A DNA stretch of 64,000 nucleotides from NCBI GenBank assembly GCA_040285825.1, contig JAUPSS010000004.1:2336550-2400549 (forward strand), written 5' to 3'. Of the stretch, positions 1 through 10,593 are shown in pieces (positions within the stretch are counted from its first letter, which is position 1; each line of letters begins with the position of its first letter). The position numbers and the translations under genes are program-made. The notes under the pieces are model-generated. The model searched no databases, was not told the DNA's origin, and saw only the letters and a list, made by a program, of their open reading frames with translations. The DNA comes from Eukaryota sp. TZLM1-RC (Eukaryota > Metamonada: BaSk clade).

Positions 1-2675
1 CTGCACATCAGTTGTTTCTTTTTCTCCAACTACATGTCTTGCTTTTCGTGTTTTGTGACTATTAATATAGACACGCAATAATTGTGAATTGATGCAACTA
101 CTCAAATGGAAATTGACAGAAATGAGATCTTCCTAATACTGCTGGATTTAAATTGCGTCGCAAAGATTAACAGTGTTCAGACCCACATCCGTAGTAATTT
201 AAAGGAGTAAATGCAATAAATGCTGCAAAAATAACTGAATAATGCTTACAATTCCGTAAAGCGTAATTCCATTTATGATGTGTTTGTTCAAAAATTTGAA
301 CTTTCAGCATTGTTGTATTTATTTTGCGTAAAAAAGGGTCGAACTTAATTTTTGACTCCTGTACCCTTGAATCTTCTTCTGATGTCAAACAGGGCAACCC
401 CTGGCATTTTGCTTTTTTTGTTTGGCTATTCACATTACTATTGAAAGGGCCCGAAAATCTTTTCCTGAATCGAGTATTGTTGTTTAAATGGAGATTTTTC
501 CCCTATCGATTCTTTCAAAAACATTTGTAGGGTTTCTGAATTTAGTGTTAACAAATACAAATAAATTAAATTAGCTTCGAACCCAAACAAATTTCTGTTG
601 ATTGGTAGAGAAATACACAACATATTTTGACGCTAAATGGTGTAGACATGACATTCATTCATTTTGACCAACAAGCTTCAATGTCGGCTTGGTAATTTGG
701 ATGAAATTGATTTGCAGTTGAAAAATTTATTGCTAAGGATCTAATTTTTTGAAAATGAATGAAAAAGCATTTGTTAAACAACGAATAGAAATAACCGCAC
801 AATTGAAGCTCCACATCCTCAAAACATGTAGCTCCCACATCGAAGCAGTTAATTGCTGAAGATTCGGAAAATTACCAAAATGAGAGTGAATCAAAAATTG
901 GTTTCACCATTCCCTTAAAAATAAAAAAAGACAATCCTGTTTTTGCCAGTAAACACGATTGAAAATTCTTCCAATTCTTACCTTTACAACTACATCAAAA
1001 TCCTCAAGGAAAGCCATAGCAGCCTTACCTTATGATCCGAGCAAAGTAAAAAAACAAAGGGACATAAATTATATTGGACATGAGAATTTTCATTGACAGA
1101 AGAAATTAGTTCCTCGTATTTATTTAGCTATTTAGTATTTTTCGCCTACAAGAAGAGGATTATTGACATCTGAATTAATGAAATGGTCGTTAGAAGAATT
1201 ACAAGGGTCGATGCACGTGGCATCTAAAATGGTAAACCTGCCATTTAAGCCGGAAACAACCAAATTACCTCTTGTCAGACTTATAGAAGCTCTATTGTAG
1301 CGCGTACTATCAATAGTGGGACCATCAAGACTTAATTTTGATAGCAGAGGCTCTAAAAAGGAATCTACTCGATGAGATTTGCACATTACATGAATTTGAT
1401 CCCTGACATTATAAAGTATTTTAATTCTAAATGTAATTAAATGTTTTCAGTTCAAAAGATGAGCAAACAAAAGATGTTTACCACATTTACATGTTAAATG
1501 AGAAGGCAAATTGTTTGGCCATGAGGAACAACAAAAACGTCAATTCAAAAACTTGTTTTTAGTTGATGATAGAGATTTTTTGAGTTCTTTGTTTCATCAT
1601 CCTGAAAATATTTCAGACCTTCTGAATGATGAATTCTTCGATTTATGTGAACAACATGATAGAAGAAATAATGAACTTAGAGACATAATTGAAGGTCTTA
1701 TTGAGCCATTTACTTGTCAAATTGAGAATTTGGTCACTGACGAGAATTTAGTTGATAACATATTTCCAGTGGATATACATTTTCTTGCAGACGCTGTTGA
1801 AAAAGATCCTCAAATATTCATCAAACCAGCAATTGCAATTGCTCAATATATTTCCAGTTGAGAGAGAAAACCTTATCATATTTCTCCTGTTTCAACTACT
1901 GTAGGCCTTGGATATTTTCCTATTGATACAAGAACAATAAGGAGAATTGTTAAACAAACATTAATTGATGATTTATCATCTACACAGACGCTGAAAATGT
2001 CCAATACACTAGCCCAAATTACGAAATTCGAACTATTTCAGCAATTTGACTTATGGTCTAACATTCTCGATTTAAACCAACCAATGTTCAAACAGAAGAG
2101 CTATAAATTCAACAACATTATCCACACAGATGGATTTAATATTGCAGTAGAATTTGTTCGTCGGGATTTACAAGGTTAGAAATGTAAGCCAGACAACAAG
2201 GCCAGTATTTCTGATTTATATATTGCTGATGTTGATGTGATACTTTTCAAGACAAACGAATCATTGTTTGTGATCCTGGAAAACGTGATTTATTGTATTT
2301 TGGGAGTAAAAAGACTGATCAAGAATTAACATGAAACTGAACAGCAAAGAAGTAGTCAGGTGATGAATCAAGACATGAAATTCAAATTGTTGAGAATGAC
2401 TCAGACGTCCTGGTCTTTGAAAAGTAAGATGAATGAACAGCAAAAACGATGGGCGACAAAGTATACTGAGGTAGATGACGACAGGAACCAAATGATAGAA
2501 ACCGCAATGACAATTGAAAATGCAGACACCGAATTATCCTCGTTTGCTGCCAATTCATCAGCTTTTATAGATTTTTCCAACTTTGTGGTTGCCAAACTTC
2601 GGCAAGTTTTTTTGACAATTGACTTTTACAGTCTTCACTTGTGGAGCATTCATAAAATCCAAGCTTTTATTCACA
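1..2675. repeat. Long duplicated block, copy 1 (of 26184-28855)
   Basis: This block matches 26184-28855 base for base apart from seven single-base length changes in homopolymer runs (for example the C run near 398, the T run near 413 and the A run near 922). I saw no substitutions before position 2676. It holds, in order, an unassigned AT-rich stretch (1-760) that may include remnants of the upstream half of a family B Fanzor on the minus strand, an antisense LINE fragment (about 760-1570) and most of a family C Fanzor pseudogene. The match begins at base 1, so the true left edge is outside the window. After 2675 the copies abruptly diverge by about 10 percent. Confidence 0.93.
760..1570 (-). 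mobile_element. LINE family A 3' fragment, antisense
   Basis: Reverse-strand translation at 1132-1386 matches the C-terminal endonuclease region of the family A LINE at 34180-35109, including the segments VDSFLEPLLSKL, TRYNRAS and SDVNNPLL. The flanking bases continue the match: the zinc-finger part (CKCGK then a His/Cys pair) lies toward 1500, and the 3' tail ending in GFEDVE-like sequence lies toward 800. Stops and frameshifts break it, so it is a dead 5'-truncated copy. Its upstream end runs into the start of the family C Fanzor at about 1570-1580. Confidence 0.75.
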
Positions 2676-3130
2676 AGCAAAAGACTGAAAGTTGGTTGTT
2701 AAAAAATCTTGTTCAGCAGTTTGGCAATCCAAAAGTCACTTTAATACTAATGGGTAAAAAAGGTTCCAAGAATTTGAAACATCAGAGGCCTACTCGTGGC
2801 ATTGGATGGATTCAATTTCTAAAAAGGAATGGACTTGAAATATTGATGATTAATGAAGCTTTCACTTCAGCAAAATGTCCTGTTTGTTTTGAAAAGGTTG
2901 CTACGTTTTTGAGAGTCGCAAAGCCTAGATTCTATAGAAGAGAAAAGACTCATGTTACTACATGTCATGGTTTATTAGCTTGTAATAGTGAGAGTTGCAA
3001 ACTCAGTAACAAAGGCTCAACAAAGCTTTTCAATAGAAATAAGCTGGCTTGTCTGAATATGTTTGCAATTGCTGAAGCCAGAATGAGTGGTAATGAAAGG
3101 CCTAAGTATCTGTACTTATGGGAATTTCCA
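1580..3130 (+). pseudogene. Fanzor1-like RNA-guided nuclease, family C, copy 1 (broken)
   Basis: Three frames together carry the Fanzor1 motif order. The N-terminal part has the segments GYFPIDTRTIRRI and FNNIIHTDGFNIAVEF. A RuvC-I motif CDPGKRDLLYFG lies near 2270. A region of the RuvC-II type (LILMGKKG) follows. Then comes INEAFTSAKCPVC near 2850-2885, which carries the rearranged glutamate and a first CxxC. A second Cys pair follows (ACNSESC), then FNRNKLACLNM near 3027-3060. The family expectation at the last motif is Arg-Asp; here the Asp is Asn, so the nuclease centre looks dead. Stops at about 1859 and 2177 and frame changes make it a pseudogene. The C-terminal 287-codon stretch (2360-3223) is open and reads into the start of SDA1. 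Copies 2 and 3 share a 46-bp deletion that is absent here (near 2796-2843); this copy lacks about 45 bp near 3115 that they keep. Confidence 0.78.
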
Positions 3131-3164
3131 ATAATCCACATTATTATAAACATTTTCTTCAAGA

Positions 3165-4943
3165 ATGGATCTCCTGGAGCTTCAATCCAGGATCTACAAG
3201 GATCCAGACTCTTATCGACTTGACTTTGAACAGCAACTTTCTGCTTTGGATGCTCATCTAGACATTCTTCGTTTACAGTCTCAATCAGACAACAAGCATC
3301 TATGCAACCTTATCGGATTCCTCTCTCAAACCTCAGGACCTTATCGTGATAGTCTTGCCAAGGATCTTCCCACAAAGCTATTTTCACTCCTCGACAATGC
3401 GTCAATTATGAACTCTGACGTTCGCCTAGCCCTCGTCCGTGCAATCTTTACCATGCGTGCCAAGAGAGTTACCGCCGCAGACCCTATCACCATTTCCAAG
3501 ATTGTTGTACCTTTTCTTTCCTTCCCAGATAAGGCCCTCAGAGCAACCATCGAGTCCTTCTTTATCAGAGATCTCAAGACGGTCCTACGAAAGAAAGACA
3601 AATTAGCCAGGGGGGTTCAACAAGTTTTGCTATCGCCACTCAACAATTGTGATTCACTAGCTTCAACTTATAATGCTCCCTTTTTCAGATCATTAGTAGA
3701 CATAGCCATTCGCTTGTTCAAATCCCACATCTGGAAAGATCAGCCGACTGCCAATGCATTAATGAATGCTACAAGTTGCACATTTTCCAAGGCTAGTGGT
3801 GCGGCCCTTTCGTTCTTCTTGGCAGGTAGTGATGGTGTTGATGACGATGAAGAGGAAGGGGTGGAGAAGCCAAAAGAGCAGTCCTTTGTAAAGCAAACCA
3901 AAAGGAGAAAGCGGCTGCATGAAAAGGCGTTGGTAGAGCATAAGAAAGCCCTGAACAAAGAACCAACTGCACATTCCCTTTATAATCAGGAAGCGATCGA
4001 TTTGATTTATGACCCCTGTGATGCAGGTCGGAAACTAGTAATCATATCACGTGACAAGTCAAAGGGTTTCTCACCAAGACAACGTTTGATGTGTCTACAG
4101 GTAGCTTCGTTGTTATCAAGGCGTCACGAAGTCGATGTTCCTGGATTTTACTCTTGTCTTATCAATTTCATTCAACCATCAACAAATGACGTCACTGTTG
4201 CCCTAGCTGCGGTGTCTCAAGCCGTGCATCAATACAGTGCTGTGGAGAGCGTTTCGCAAGTGGTGAGAGCGATTGCTGATAGGTTTATTTCAGATAGGAA
4301 TAGAGACGAAGAGATTGCTATTGGTATCACTGCTATTAGAGAGCTTACAGTTAGATGTCCCTATGCGATGGATGCGACTCTTTTGAGTGATTTGATTCAG
4401 TATGTGGATAGTAGGGATAAAGGGGTGATAATGGCATCACGGTCTTTAATCCAAAGTTTTAGGGAAGTTGCTCCTGAACTGTTACCTAAAAAAGCCAGAG
4501 GTCGACCCCCAAAAAAGGAAGGTGAAAGTGACCGGGAAACTGATGACGAGTATGATGATTCCAGTAGTGATGAGCATGACGATGTTCCACTTGTTGCGCG
4601 TGAGTTTCTTGAAGAAGGCATGGGAAAATTGGACAGTGGTTCAGATGGCGAGGACCGAGTGAATGATTTATCAATGTTTGACCTTCCAAGAAAAAAACCG
4701 CATTTATCAAAAGAAGAAAGAACTATGCATGCCCATGGTGGGGAGAAATCTTGGTTGTCAAAAACTGCCATCAAAGCTATGAATAAATCAGGAGGTTCAA
4801 CAAATAAAGAAAAACAAAAGAAAAAGAATTATGCAATGGTTAGGAATTCTAATAGTAAACGCAGGCAAAAGTTAGCGGCAGCTGGGTTGAGAAGTAGACA
4901 AAAACATGCATCAGTTCTTAGGACACGTAAACTCAAGAAATAG
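3165..4943 (+). CDS. SDA1: SDA1 homologue, 60S ribosomal subunit biogenesis and export
   Basis: A 592-residue open frame matches the SDA1 family along its length. The N-terminal region is made of helical repeats beginning LLELQSRIYKDPDSY, with the characteristic segment DLKTVLRKKDK. The middle is acidic and then basic (DDDEEEG, KRRKRLHEKAL). A conserved central part reads SLYNQEAIDLIYDP. After an acidic stretch (about 445-475) the tail is very basic. SDA1 is a nucleolar protein needed for large-subunit maturation and export, which fits the charged tail. I chose the ATG at 3165 because it gives the family-like N-terminus. It lies only about 35 bp after the end of a codirectional family C Fanzor remnant whose frame overlaps it by 59 bases, so the native promoter has been displaced or is supplied by the element. 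Confidence 0.9.
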   Translation: MDLLELQSRIYKDPDSYRLDFEQQLSALDAHLDILRLQSQSDNKHLCNLIGFLSQTSGPYRDSLAKDLPTKLFSLLDNASIMNSDVRLALVRAIFTMRAKRVTAADPITISKIVVPFLSFPDKALRATIESFFIRDLKTVLRKKDKLARGVQQVLLSPLNNCDSLASTYNAPFFRSLVDIAIRLFKSHIWKDQPTANALMNATSCTFSKASGAALSFFLAGSDGVDDDEEEGVEKPKEQSFVKQTKRRKRLHEKALVEHKKALNKEPTAHSLYNQEAIDLIYDPCDAGRKLVIISRDKSKGFSPRQRLMCLQVASLLSRRHEVDVPGFYSCLINFIQPSTNDVTVALAAVSQAVHQYSAVESVSQVVRAIADRFISDRNRDEEIAIGITAIRELTVRCPYAMDATLLSDLIQYVDSRDKGVIMASRSLIQSFREVAPELLPKKARGRPPKKEGESDRETDDEYDDSSSDEHDDVPLVAREFLEEGMGKLDSGSDGEDRVNDLSMFDLPRKKPHLSKEERTMHAHGGEKSWLSKTAIKAMNKSGGSTNKEKQKKKNYAMVRNSNSKRRQKLAAAGLRSRQKHASVLRTRKLKK

Positions 4944-5194
4944 TGCTTGGTTAGTTTTATTTAGTTTTTTAGTAGTCTTTTGTGATTTAAGTAACGTAAG
5001 AATTTTGATTTATTCAAAATATTTCATATTTGAGTAAATAAATGAAAAAAATTTAGACCATAATAAAACCAAATTATGTTTAAAATATTAAATAGACACA
5101 TGCACAAAAGAAGTTGAGGAACTTCCCGAGATTCCGGAATACACATTACTAAGATCAATCTTTGCCAATAACCTATGGTGAGTTTCAGAAATGG

Positions 5195-5494
5195 TCATAC
5201 GTTTAAAAGGAATTGTTGGTGATTCACCACTTGTTCCAGATTTTCTATCCTATCAAGGGCTTCTTCCAGACGTTGTGAGAGCCGTTGGTTCTCAGCTGTC
5301 TGATCTTCAAGAAGCTGCAGTAACTGTTGTTTTTCGTACGAAAGGACAGTGATCTGGGATGATGCTTCAGGATCTTGTGATTGAGATTGTGACGAAGAAT
5401 GAATCCGTGGACTATTTGACAGTGTTGACTGACGAAGCTTGGAGTGAGTCGTCACAACAATGTTGGGGGAAGCATTCTCAATGTTGAGGGTCAT
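5195..5494 (-). CDS. Small coiled-coil protein, function unknown
   Basis: This 99-residue frame has a Ser/Thr/Gln-rich first half and a second half that is one strong heptad coiled coil (about 52-95: QQLLQLLEDQTAENQRL and onward). I do not recognise a family. It is convergent with SDA1 and diverges from the gene at 5689, about 195 bp away. Being a coherent coiled coil in an otherwise empty interval argues for a real gene, but a 99-residue frame alone is weak support. Confidence 0.45.
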   Translation of the reverse strand: MTLNIENASPNIVVTTHSKLRQSTLSNSPRIHSSSQSQSQDPEASSQITVLSYEKQQLLQLLEDQTAENQRLSQRLEEALDRIENLEQVVNHQQFLLNV

Positions 5495-5688
5495 TACGAT
5501 CAGCCGAAATGAAGTAGATCGAGACGTTTATTCATATTGTAATTGAAATGGTGTTTGTCTTGCCATGAATTTTTCTTTTGTTAAGAAACATTCCCTTCAC
5601 CCTTAGACTTTATCAGTTCAACTGCTTTTGTTTTGTGTGTCCCAGATAATTTCTCACTCTTACACACAACTCAGCAATTTTCCTCATT

Positions 5689-6578
5689 ATGAAGCTTCAC
5701 CTACGAGGTCTTAACCTGAAACTTTTTCAAGGTACGTTGCCTTGAGTGTGTTAGCTTTCTTTAGATGTACTTCGTAGTTTTCGCAGCTGTTCTTCCATTA
5801 ATCTCCTCTTCTGTGGCACTTTAGATTCCCCAGATGACTCGTTTTCTTTAAAAATAGCCTCAAAAACTGATGCCAGCAATGCATTTAAAACAGTGGCAAC
5901 TCTCTCCCTGGTATGTTTTTCTTTTCTCTCTATTTACTCTAGAAATCGTTATCACAGTCTACCAAAGTTATAGCTCTTAATAACAATGTTATTGGTATTT
6001 CTGTAAAACTTGCAAACTTCCAGGAAGCGTTATCCCACGAAGACGATGATGTCACTTATGATCTCTTACTATCAAAGTCAGCAATGGTTACGAGACCTGC
6101 ACTGTCCATTAAGAGTAGCAAATCCGAAAGAAATGTCCCTGTCTCCGTCTTAGATAGCAATGAAACCAATGATTTGTACAATTTTAATTTATCAAACAAT
6201 TCATTTGCAATGTCATTACAGTGTTCACTATCCGTTTGCATGCATCTTATAGACTTTGTGCAGAAATCTAAACGATGCAAGTTTGAGTCCATTGAAGTCA
6301 AGGCTACTTCTGATGGTACCATGTGTCTTTCCGTCAGCAGTGTAGGGGATCAAATGGACTATACAATCAAAGGACTAGGCGTGGAGAAGGAGGAAGATGA
6401 TGAAGTTGAAGCCTATTTTGATGTCAAGACTTTTGAAATGTTACTCTCCCCTCTTAAGAGCAACCCTCTGTCAACTCTCCTTGTTCTGAGAACAGCTGGA
6501 GATGTTTGTGATGTAGTGGTTCATCTTGAGGGAGGAAAGATTATTTCCAGAGCTAGTCAAAAAGTATTTGGTTCATGA
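5689..6578 (+). CDS. Three-exon gene, possible HUS1-like (9-1-1 clamp) protein
   Basis: Three exons join in frame: 5689-5731, 5825-5910 and 5943-6578, giving 254 residues. Intron 1 (5732-5824, 93 bp) starts GTACGT and ends TTTAG. Intron 2 (5911-5942, 32 bp) starts GTATGT and ends in a pyrimidine-rich tract plus AG. The joined product begins MKLHLRGLNLKLFQDSP and is an alpha/beta protein of PCNA-clamp size. HUS1 proteins begin MKFR or MRFR and have a similar length and a two-lobe pattern, so a checkpoint clamp subunit is my best guess. No motif is decisive. It could be another beta-rich protein. The splice model is much surer than the function. Confidence 0.6.
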
Positions 6579-6734
6579 AGTTTTTTTGGTCTTGTTTGAA
6601 TTTGTACATACTTTTTTAGTTAGTTATGCTTAATTTGATTTAAAAATGTTTTTTCTGTAATGTTTTCTTAAATTGTTTCTTAAATTGTCGCAAATTACAT
6701 GATTTGCATCTATAACTTGCCAAATTTGCATAAC

Positions 6735-6761
6735 AATAAACCCCATTCAATGGGGTTTATT
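6735..6761. repeat. 27-bp palindrome with AATAAA on both strands
   Basis: Thirteen bases (6735-6747) are the exact reverse complement of 6749-6761, with a single C between. Each arm starts with AATAAA, so both strands carry a polyadenylation-type hexamer. It lies 157 bp after the stop of the upstream gene and 188 bp before the next start, both on the plus strand. It may be a 3'-processing or hairpin element; that role is inference. Confidence 0.6.
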
Positions 6762-6948
6762 GACACAGCAAAAAAATGCCATCAGATTTGACAATTTTCT
6801 CCCTAGAGAGACAAATGACCAAGTTGTCGACCATCCATGATGTCGATCAACGTGGTAATTGGAGAAGTTGAATCTCATCTATGTTTGAACTATTTGATTT
6901 AAACTGGTAAAAAGGTCACTCTTCTTCATTTTCAATCCCAACAAACCA

Positions 6949-8400
6949 ATGGATACACCCACCACATCCCGTACACCAATCTCAAACCAACAGGAGAATG
7001 CCCGTCGCAAAATATTACAAGAACGGCAGCAATGGCTTTCTGACTTTACAAACAAAATTGAAAAAGACTATCAAGACTTCTCTATCAAATACCACTCTGA
7101 ACTCATGGACGATCGTAAGGAACGTGAACTACAACGACTCCGACAGGCTGAAGAAATGAATCTTGCCATAAAAGAAAAACATCTCTTACTCGTACAGTAC
7201 CACTACCAACGACTCGAAGAAGAACAGAAAGATCTGGAAAAACTACATGAAGACTCCCTTTTCAAATTAAAACTTGAATTGGAAGAAGAATTCAATCAAA
7301 TTAAACGTCATCATGAAACATCTGTCAAACGGATTCAACTCGAAAACGAGGCTCAGATTAAAGAAGCACATAGGGAAGGTGAGCTTGAAATTGAAAAAGT
7401 TCAGGGGTATTATGATTCATTGTGCAGAACAGAGGAAAAGAAGTTGAAAGAAAAACTACGTCAAATAAGAGAAGATGCTCAAAATGTTATAGATCAAGAA
7501 GCAAAAGAACAAGAAAAAAATATTCGAGAAATGAAAAAGAAGAGGGAACGTTTGATAAAGCAGATTGACATTGATGGTGAATTAGAAATTGGTGAAGCTA
7601 AGAAAGCTACTGAAGAAAGAATTTCTAGGGAGAAAGAGATAATCGAGGAGAAGCTGAAGAAATTAGAAGCTGAAGAAAATAATATTAGGGCCAAATTTAC
7701 TGATTTAAAAAAGAAATTTGCTGATGATCTCGAAAGGGAGACTCAACGTAAAGAGAGTCAATGGAATTCAATGGAAAAGTCTTGGGAGGTCAAGATTTCT
7801 ACTTTTGTCAAGGAAAAAGAAGAAGAAATGCAACGGATTTCGGAACAAATGGAAGATCGTCATCACAATTTGATTAGTGAACTTGAAACGAAATTTTCCC
7901 TTGATCTGTCTGACAAAAAAGATGAGCTCGACTCGGATTATAATCATCAATTAGAAAACTACAAAAAAGAAATACAAGAATGGCTAGAAAATTCAAAGAA
8001 ATCATTAGATGAGGAATTCCGGTGTTCTTTACGAGACTATGAATTAAATTTAATGACTGAATTAGAGGCTGAAACAAAAAAATTGAAATCAAAATTCCAA
8101 GGTCAATTGACTGAAAGAAAACTGAGTGCACACCAAGGGTATTTATTGGATGTGTCACAAACGGTGGAAGACCTTAAGAATGCTCTTTCTGATGGTAGAA
8201 ATCGTTCTGAAATGGCATCTGCTATAAAAGATGTTTCTACAATTGATTCAGCACTTCCTATGCCATCTCCAGTTCCTCCACCCTCTAACTGTTCCCCAAG
8301 AGTGCCTTCTGGGTTGAAGTTCCATGGCAAGCTGGAAATTCCAATGAGCCCCAGGAGCAGTCGTTACGGTGGTTCTTTGAAGGATCGAAAGTATTTATAG
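6949..8400 (+). CDS. Long coiled-coil protein (cytoskeletal or centrosomal type), unidentified
   Basis: The 483-residue product is almost entirely a charged coiled coil rich in Glu, Lys, Arg and Gln from about residue 15 to 410, for example EERISREKEIIEEKLKKLEA. A Ser/Pro-rich tail follows (about 425-483, with PSPVPPPSNCSPRVPSG and a final PMSPRSSRYGG). The C-terminal parts of centrosomal and basal-body proteins such as CEP164 look like this, but coiled coils match many unrelated families. The SP-rich tail could be phosphorylated. Codon use resembles the neighbours. The single open frame and clean ATG make the gene itself secure. Confidence 0.8.
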   Translation: MDTPTTSRTPISNQQENARRKILQERQQWLSDFTNKIEKDYQDFSIKYHSELMDDRKERELQRLRQAEEMNLAIKEKHLLLVQYHYQRLEEEQKDLEKLHEDSLFKLKLELEEEFNQIKRHHETSVKRIQLENEAQIKEAHREGELEIEKVQGYYDSLCRTEEKKLKEKLRQIREDAQNVIDQEAKEQEKNIREMKKKRERLIKQIDIDGELEIGEAKKATEERISREKEIIEEKLKKLEAEENNIRAKFTDLKKKFADDLERETQRKESQWNSMEKSWEVKISTFVKEKEEEMQRISEQMEDRHHNLISELETKFSLDLSDKKDELDSDYNHQLENYKKEIQEWLENSKKSLDEEFRCSLRDYELNLMTELEAETKKLKSKFQGQLTERKLSAHQGYLLDVSQTVEDLKNALSDGRNRSEMASAIKDVSTIDSALPMPSPVPPPSNCSPRVPSGLKFHGKLEIPMSPRSSRYGGSLKDRKYL

Positions 8401-8590
8401 ATTTGATTTAGTTTGTTTTTGTAAAATACTGTGTATAATAATAATCTTTATTTTTAATAATTCTATTTATCTCACAATTTTTTTAGTTTTCAACTTTTGT
8501 AGCTACAGAAAAACTTCAATGTTAGTCAAAGAAACAAAGAAAAAATTAATTTACGATAAACAAAAATATAACAAAAAAGAAACAAAAATT

Positions 8591-9844
8591 CTATTGAAAA
8601 AAGGACATAATTGAAGCATAGGTACAGTTCACCATCAGAAGCAGACCAACTAAAATTATAAATCTTGCCACCACCCTCTTAAAACCTACGTTTTCCATTC
8701 CTTTTGTACATTTAAGATAAAATAAACCAGGAAAAACACAGGTGATGAAGAAACCAAAAAGAGAACCAGAAACCCTAATTACTTTGGTTACGGATTCCTC
8801 CAAAATTGCAACAGCAACCGAAACACTGATGATACTAGTAGACAACACAGCCTGCCTTCTTCCCGCTTTTTCTGGTGATAAATCTTTAATGAAAACATTC
8901 TGGATCCCATTTCTTAACCCAAAACAAACCAAGGGAAATGATAAGGCTATTGACAAACCCATAATAGCTCTACCAAAAGATGCTGCAATGTCACCGCTTC
9001 CATAGTTATTCAGTATATCATCCTTAGTAGTACTTCTAAATGTGACATAACCAAGAGTGGCTGCCGAGCTATACAATACCAGACAAAGAGTAACAGAAAA
9101 AAAGATGACAGCCCTAAATTTTCGTACTGATCTCTGTTTGAGCTCCTGATACATTTTTGGAATGTTGTAATGAGCAGTAAAAGAGACCCCCATAAGAGGA
9201 AGAGCTGCAAACAACTCAGTGGAAAACTTGAAATATTCGATTTCACCACGTGGCTCATAGATTACAAAAGTGTTGGTGTAAAGCCTATACCCCATCATTA
9301 AAATGAGATAGATTGGACAGAACAGTGACGCAGCTGATGTATAGCGGAGAGCGTCGATGTTGGGAAGTAAGCATAGTGGGAGGAGGATCAGTAAAGCAGT
9401 GGCGATAATGAGCACCCTGCGATCAAAGAACATTCTATGTGCGGTAGCAGGGAGAATAAACTGGCTTAGGGACGGCATAAAGTCTCCGAGGATGACACAA
9501 TAGCTTATGCATGTTCCTGCAGTGTAGCAAACAATAAGACTCTCTACAACAGTGCCAAAGGATTTCCCCAGTGTCTTTTTGGCGATACCTTTATAGCTAT
9601 ACTCATTAGTATGAGCACAGCACTCGGACAGAAAAGAAAAAGAAAATGCAGATATAAGAGCTACCAGAAGAAGCAGAACAAGTCCGCTGATGAGCCCAGC
9701 ATATAGAATAGCATAGGACAATGTAAGGACAGCTGCGCCCGTGATCGCGTTACTGACGTTGGCGACAGATGAAAACACTGATGCGCCTTTAGAGTCGTCT
9801 TCAGGCACAGCATCATAATTGATGAGCAATTGTGACGATGACAT
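8591..9844 (-). CDS. Amino acid/auxin permease (AAAP, SLC38/AVT-type) transporter
   Basis: This 417-residue membrane protein has about eleven hydrophobic segments. The first one carries the family signature near residues 32-51 (NAITGAAVLTLSYAILYAG, compare N-x-x-x-G-x-G-x-L-x-x-P-Y-A in the family). The N-terminus is a short polar cytosolic tail (SSSQLLINYDAVPEDDSKG), as in vacuolar AVT6 and SLC38 proteins. It probably moves neutral amino acids with protons or sodium across the plasma or vacuolar membrane; substrate and location cannot be read here. The start at 9844 gives the expected short tail. About 64 bp upstream lies the 3' end of a codirectional Fanzor B remnant (9908-12546). Confidence 0.87.
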   Translation of the reverse strand: MSSSQLLINYDAVPEDDSKGASVFSSVANVSNAITGAAVLTLSYAILYAGLISGLVLLLLVALISAFSFSFLSECCAHTNEYSYKGIAKKTLGKSFGTVVESLIVCYTAGTCISYCVILGDFMPSLSQFILPATAHRMFFDRRVLIIATALLILLPLCLLPNIDALRYTSAASLFCPIYLILMMGYRLYTNTFVIYEPRGEIEYFKFSTELFAALPLMGVSFTAHYNIPKMYQELKQRSVRKFRAVIFFSVTLCLVLYSSAATLGYVTFRSTTKDDILNNYGSGDIAASFGRAIMGLSIALSFPLVCFGLRNGIQNVFIKDLSPEKAGRRQAVLSTSIISVSVAVAILEESVTKVIRVSGSLFGFFITCVFPGLFYLKCTKGMENVGFKRVVARFIILVGLLLMVNCTYASIMSFFQ

Positions 9845-10483
9845 ATCTTCCAGGTCGATGTCTAATTTTCACAAGTTCAATACTTACTACTGTGAATTTC
9901 ACTTATCATGCATTCCCCTGTGAAATTCACTCCTGTTTTCAACTTTCTCAATGTCTACTCACATGCTGTAAGAGACATGTAGCATCATTTGACAAAGACA
10001 ATCATGATCTTCATCAATGGGCTACCTCACTTAAATACACCCACTGCTTTCACAAAACAAAGCCTCGCGACTTGATGTATCTAACTGGATCTACCAAATG
10101 CTACTAAGGTATTTGTAGATCGGTCTCAAAAGTTGTTCAAAAAAATCAATAATAAAATAAAAAACTCAAAATAAAATATCAGTTTTTCCAAAGTTTTTGT
10201 TGCTGTATGCTCAGATTCCCCATTCATCTCCTCAACAGAGCTTCTTGGCAAATGTATCTTCTGGCCACAATTCCGCTTTCTTCTTAATTTGAATAATTTT
10301 TGCAGCGGAAATATCTCTGTCATATACTATTTGACACTCAGTACAAATACGCATGTGCCATGAGCCTGTTTGAATATTCTCGGCTATGCAACAACTTGAC
10401 AGTTTTCTTGTATTAAATTCACCGGTAGACAAGTGCTTCACGTCCTTTTGATAACACAACCATTTTCTGAAACCCCTTGCTGA

Positions 10484-10593
10484 TGTTGGCGCCTTTAGGC
10501 TTAAATAGAATAAGGGCAAAATAAATCAACTTTATGTCATGCACTTTATGTCAATCATCTTTATCTCAACCACTTTTGCAACCTAAGGCAACA
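10484..10593 (+). repeat. Left LTR of the 1,565-bp element
   Basis: This 110-bp repeat is identical to 11939-12048. The last seven bases and the following internal bases (10587-10608, 22 bp) are identical to part of the gypsy element at 40197-40218 on the opposite strand. Confidence 0.93.

Noticed and set aside
3165-3223. Possible fusion of the Fanzor C tail with SDA1
   Set aside because: The two frames overlap in different registers. The Fanzor frame stops at 3223, so this is an accidental read-through, not a fusion protein.
4397-4774. 125-codon minus-strand frame in SDA1
   Set aside because: It is a shadow of the acidic and basic regions of SDA1 with Ser-rich low-complexity translation.
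9832-10107. Plus-strand frame conserved with 56682-56912
   Set aside because: Both copies stay open without indels, but most differences change the amino acid. It overlaps the 3' flank of Fanzor B on the other strand and is better read as a conserved noncoding end of that element.
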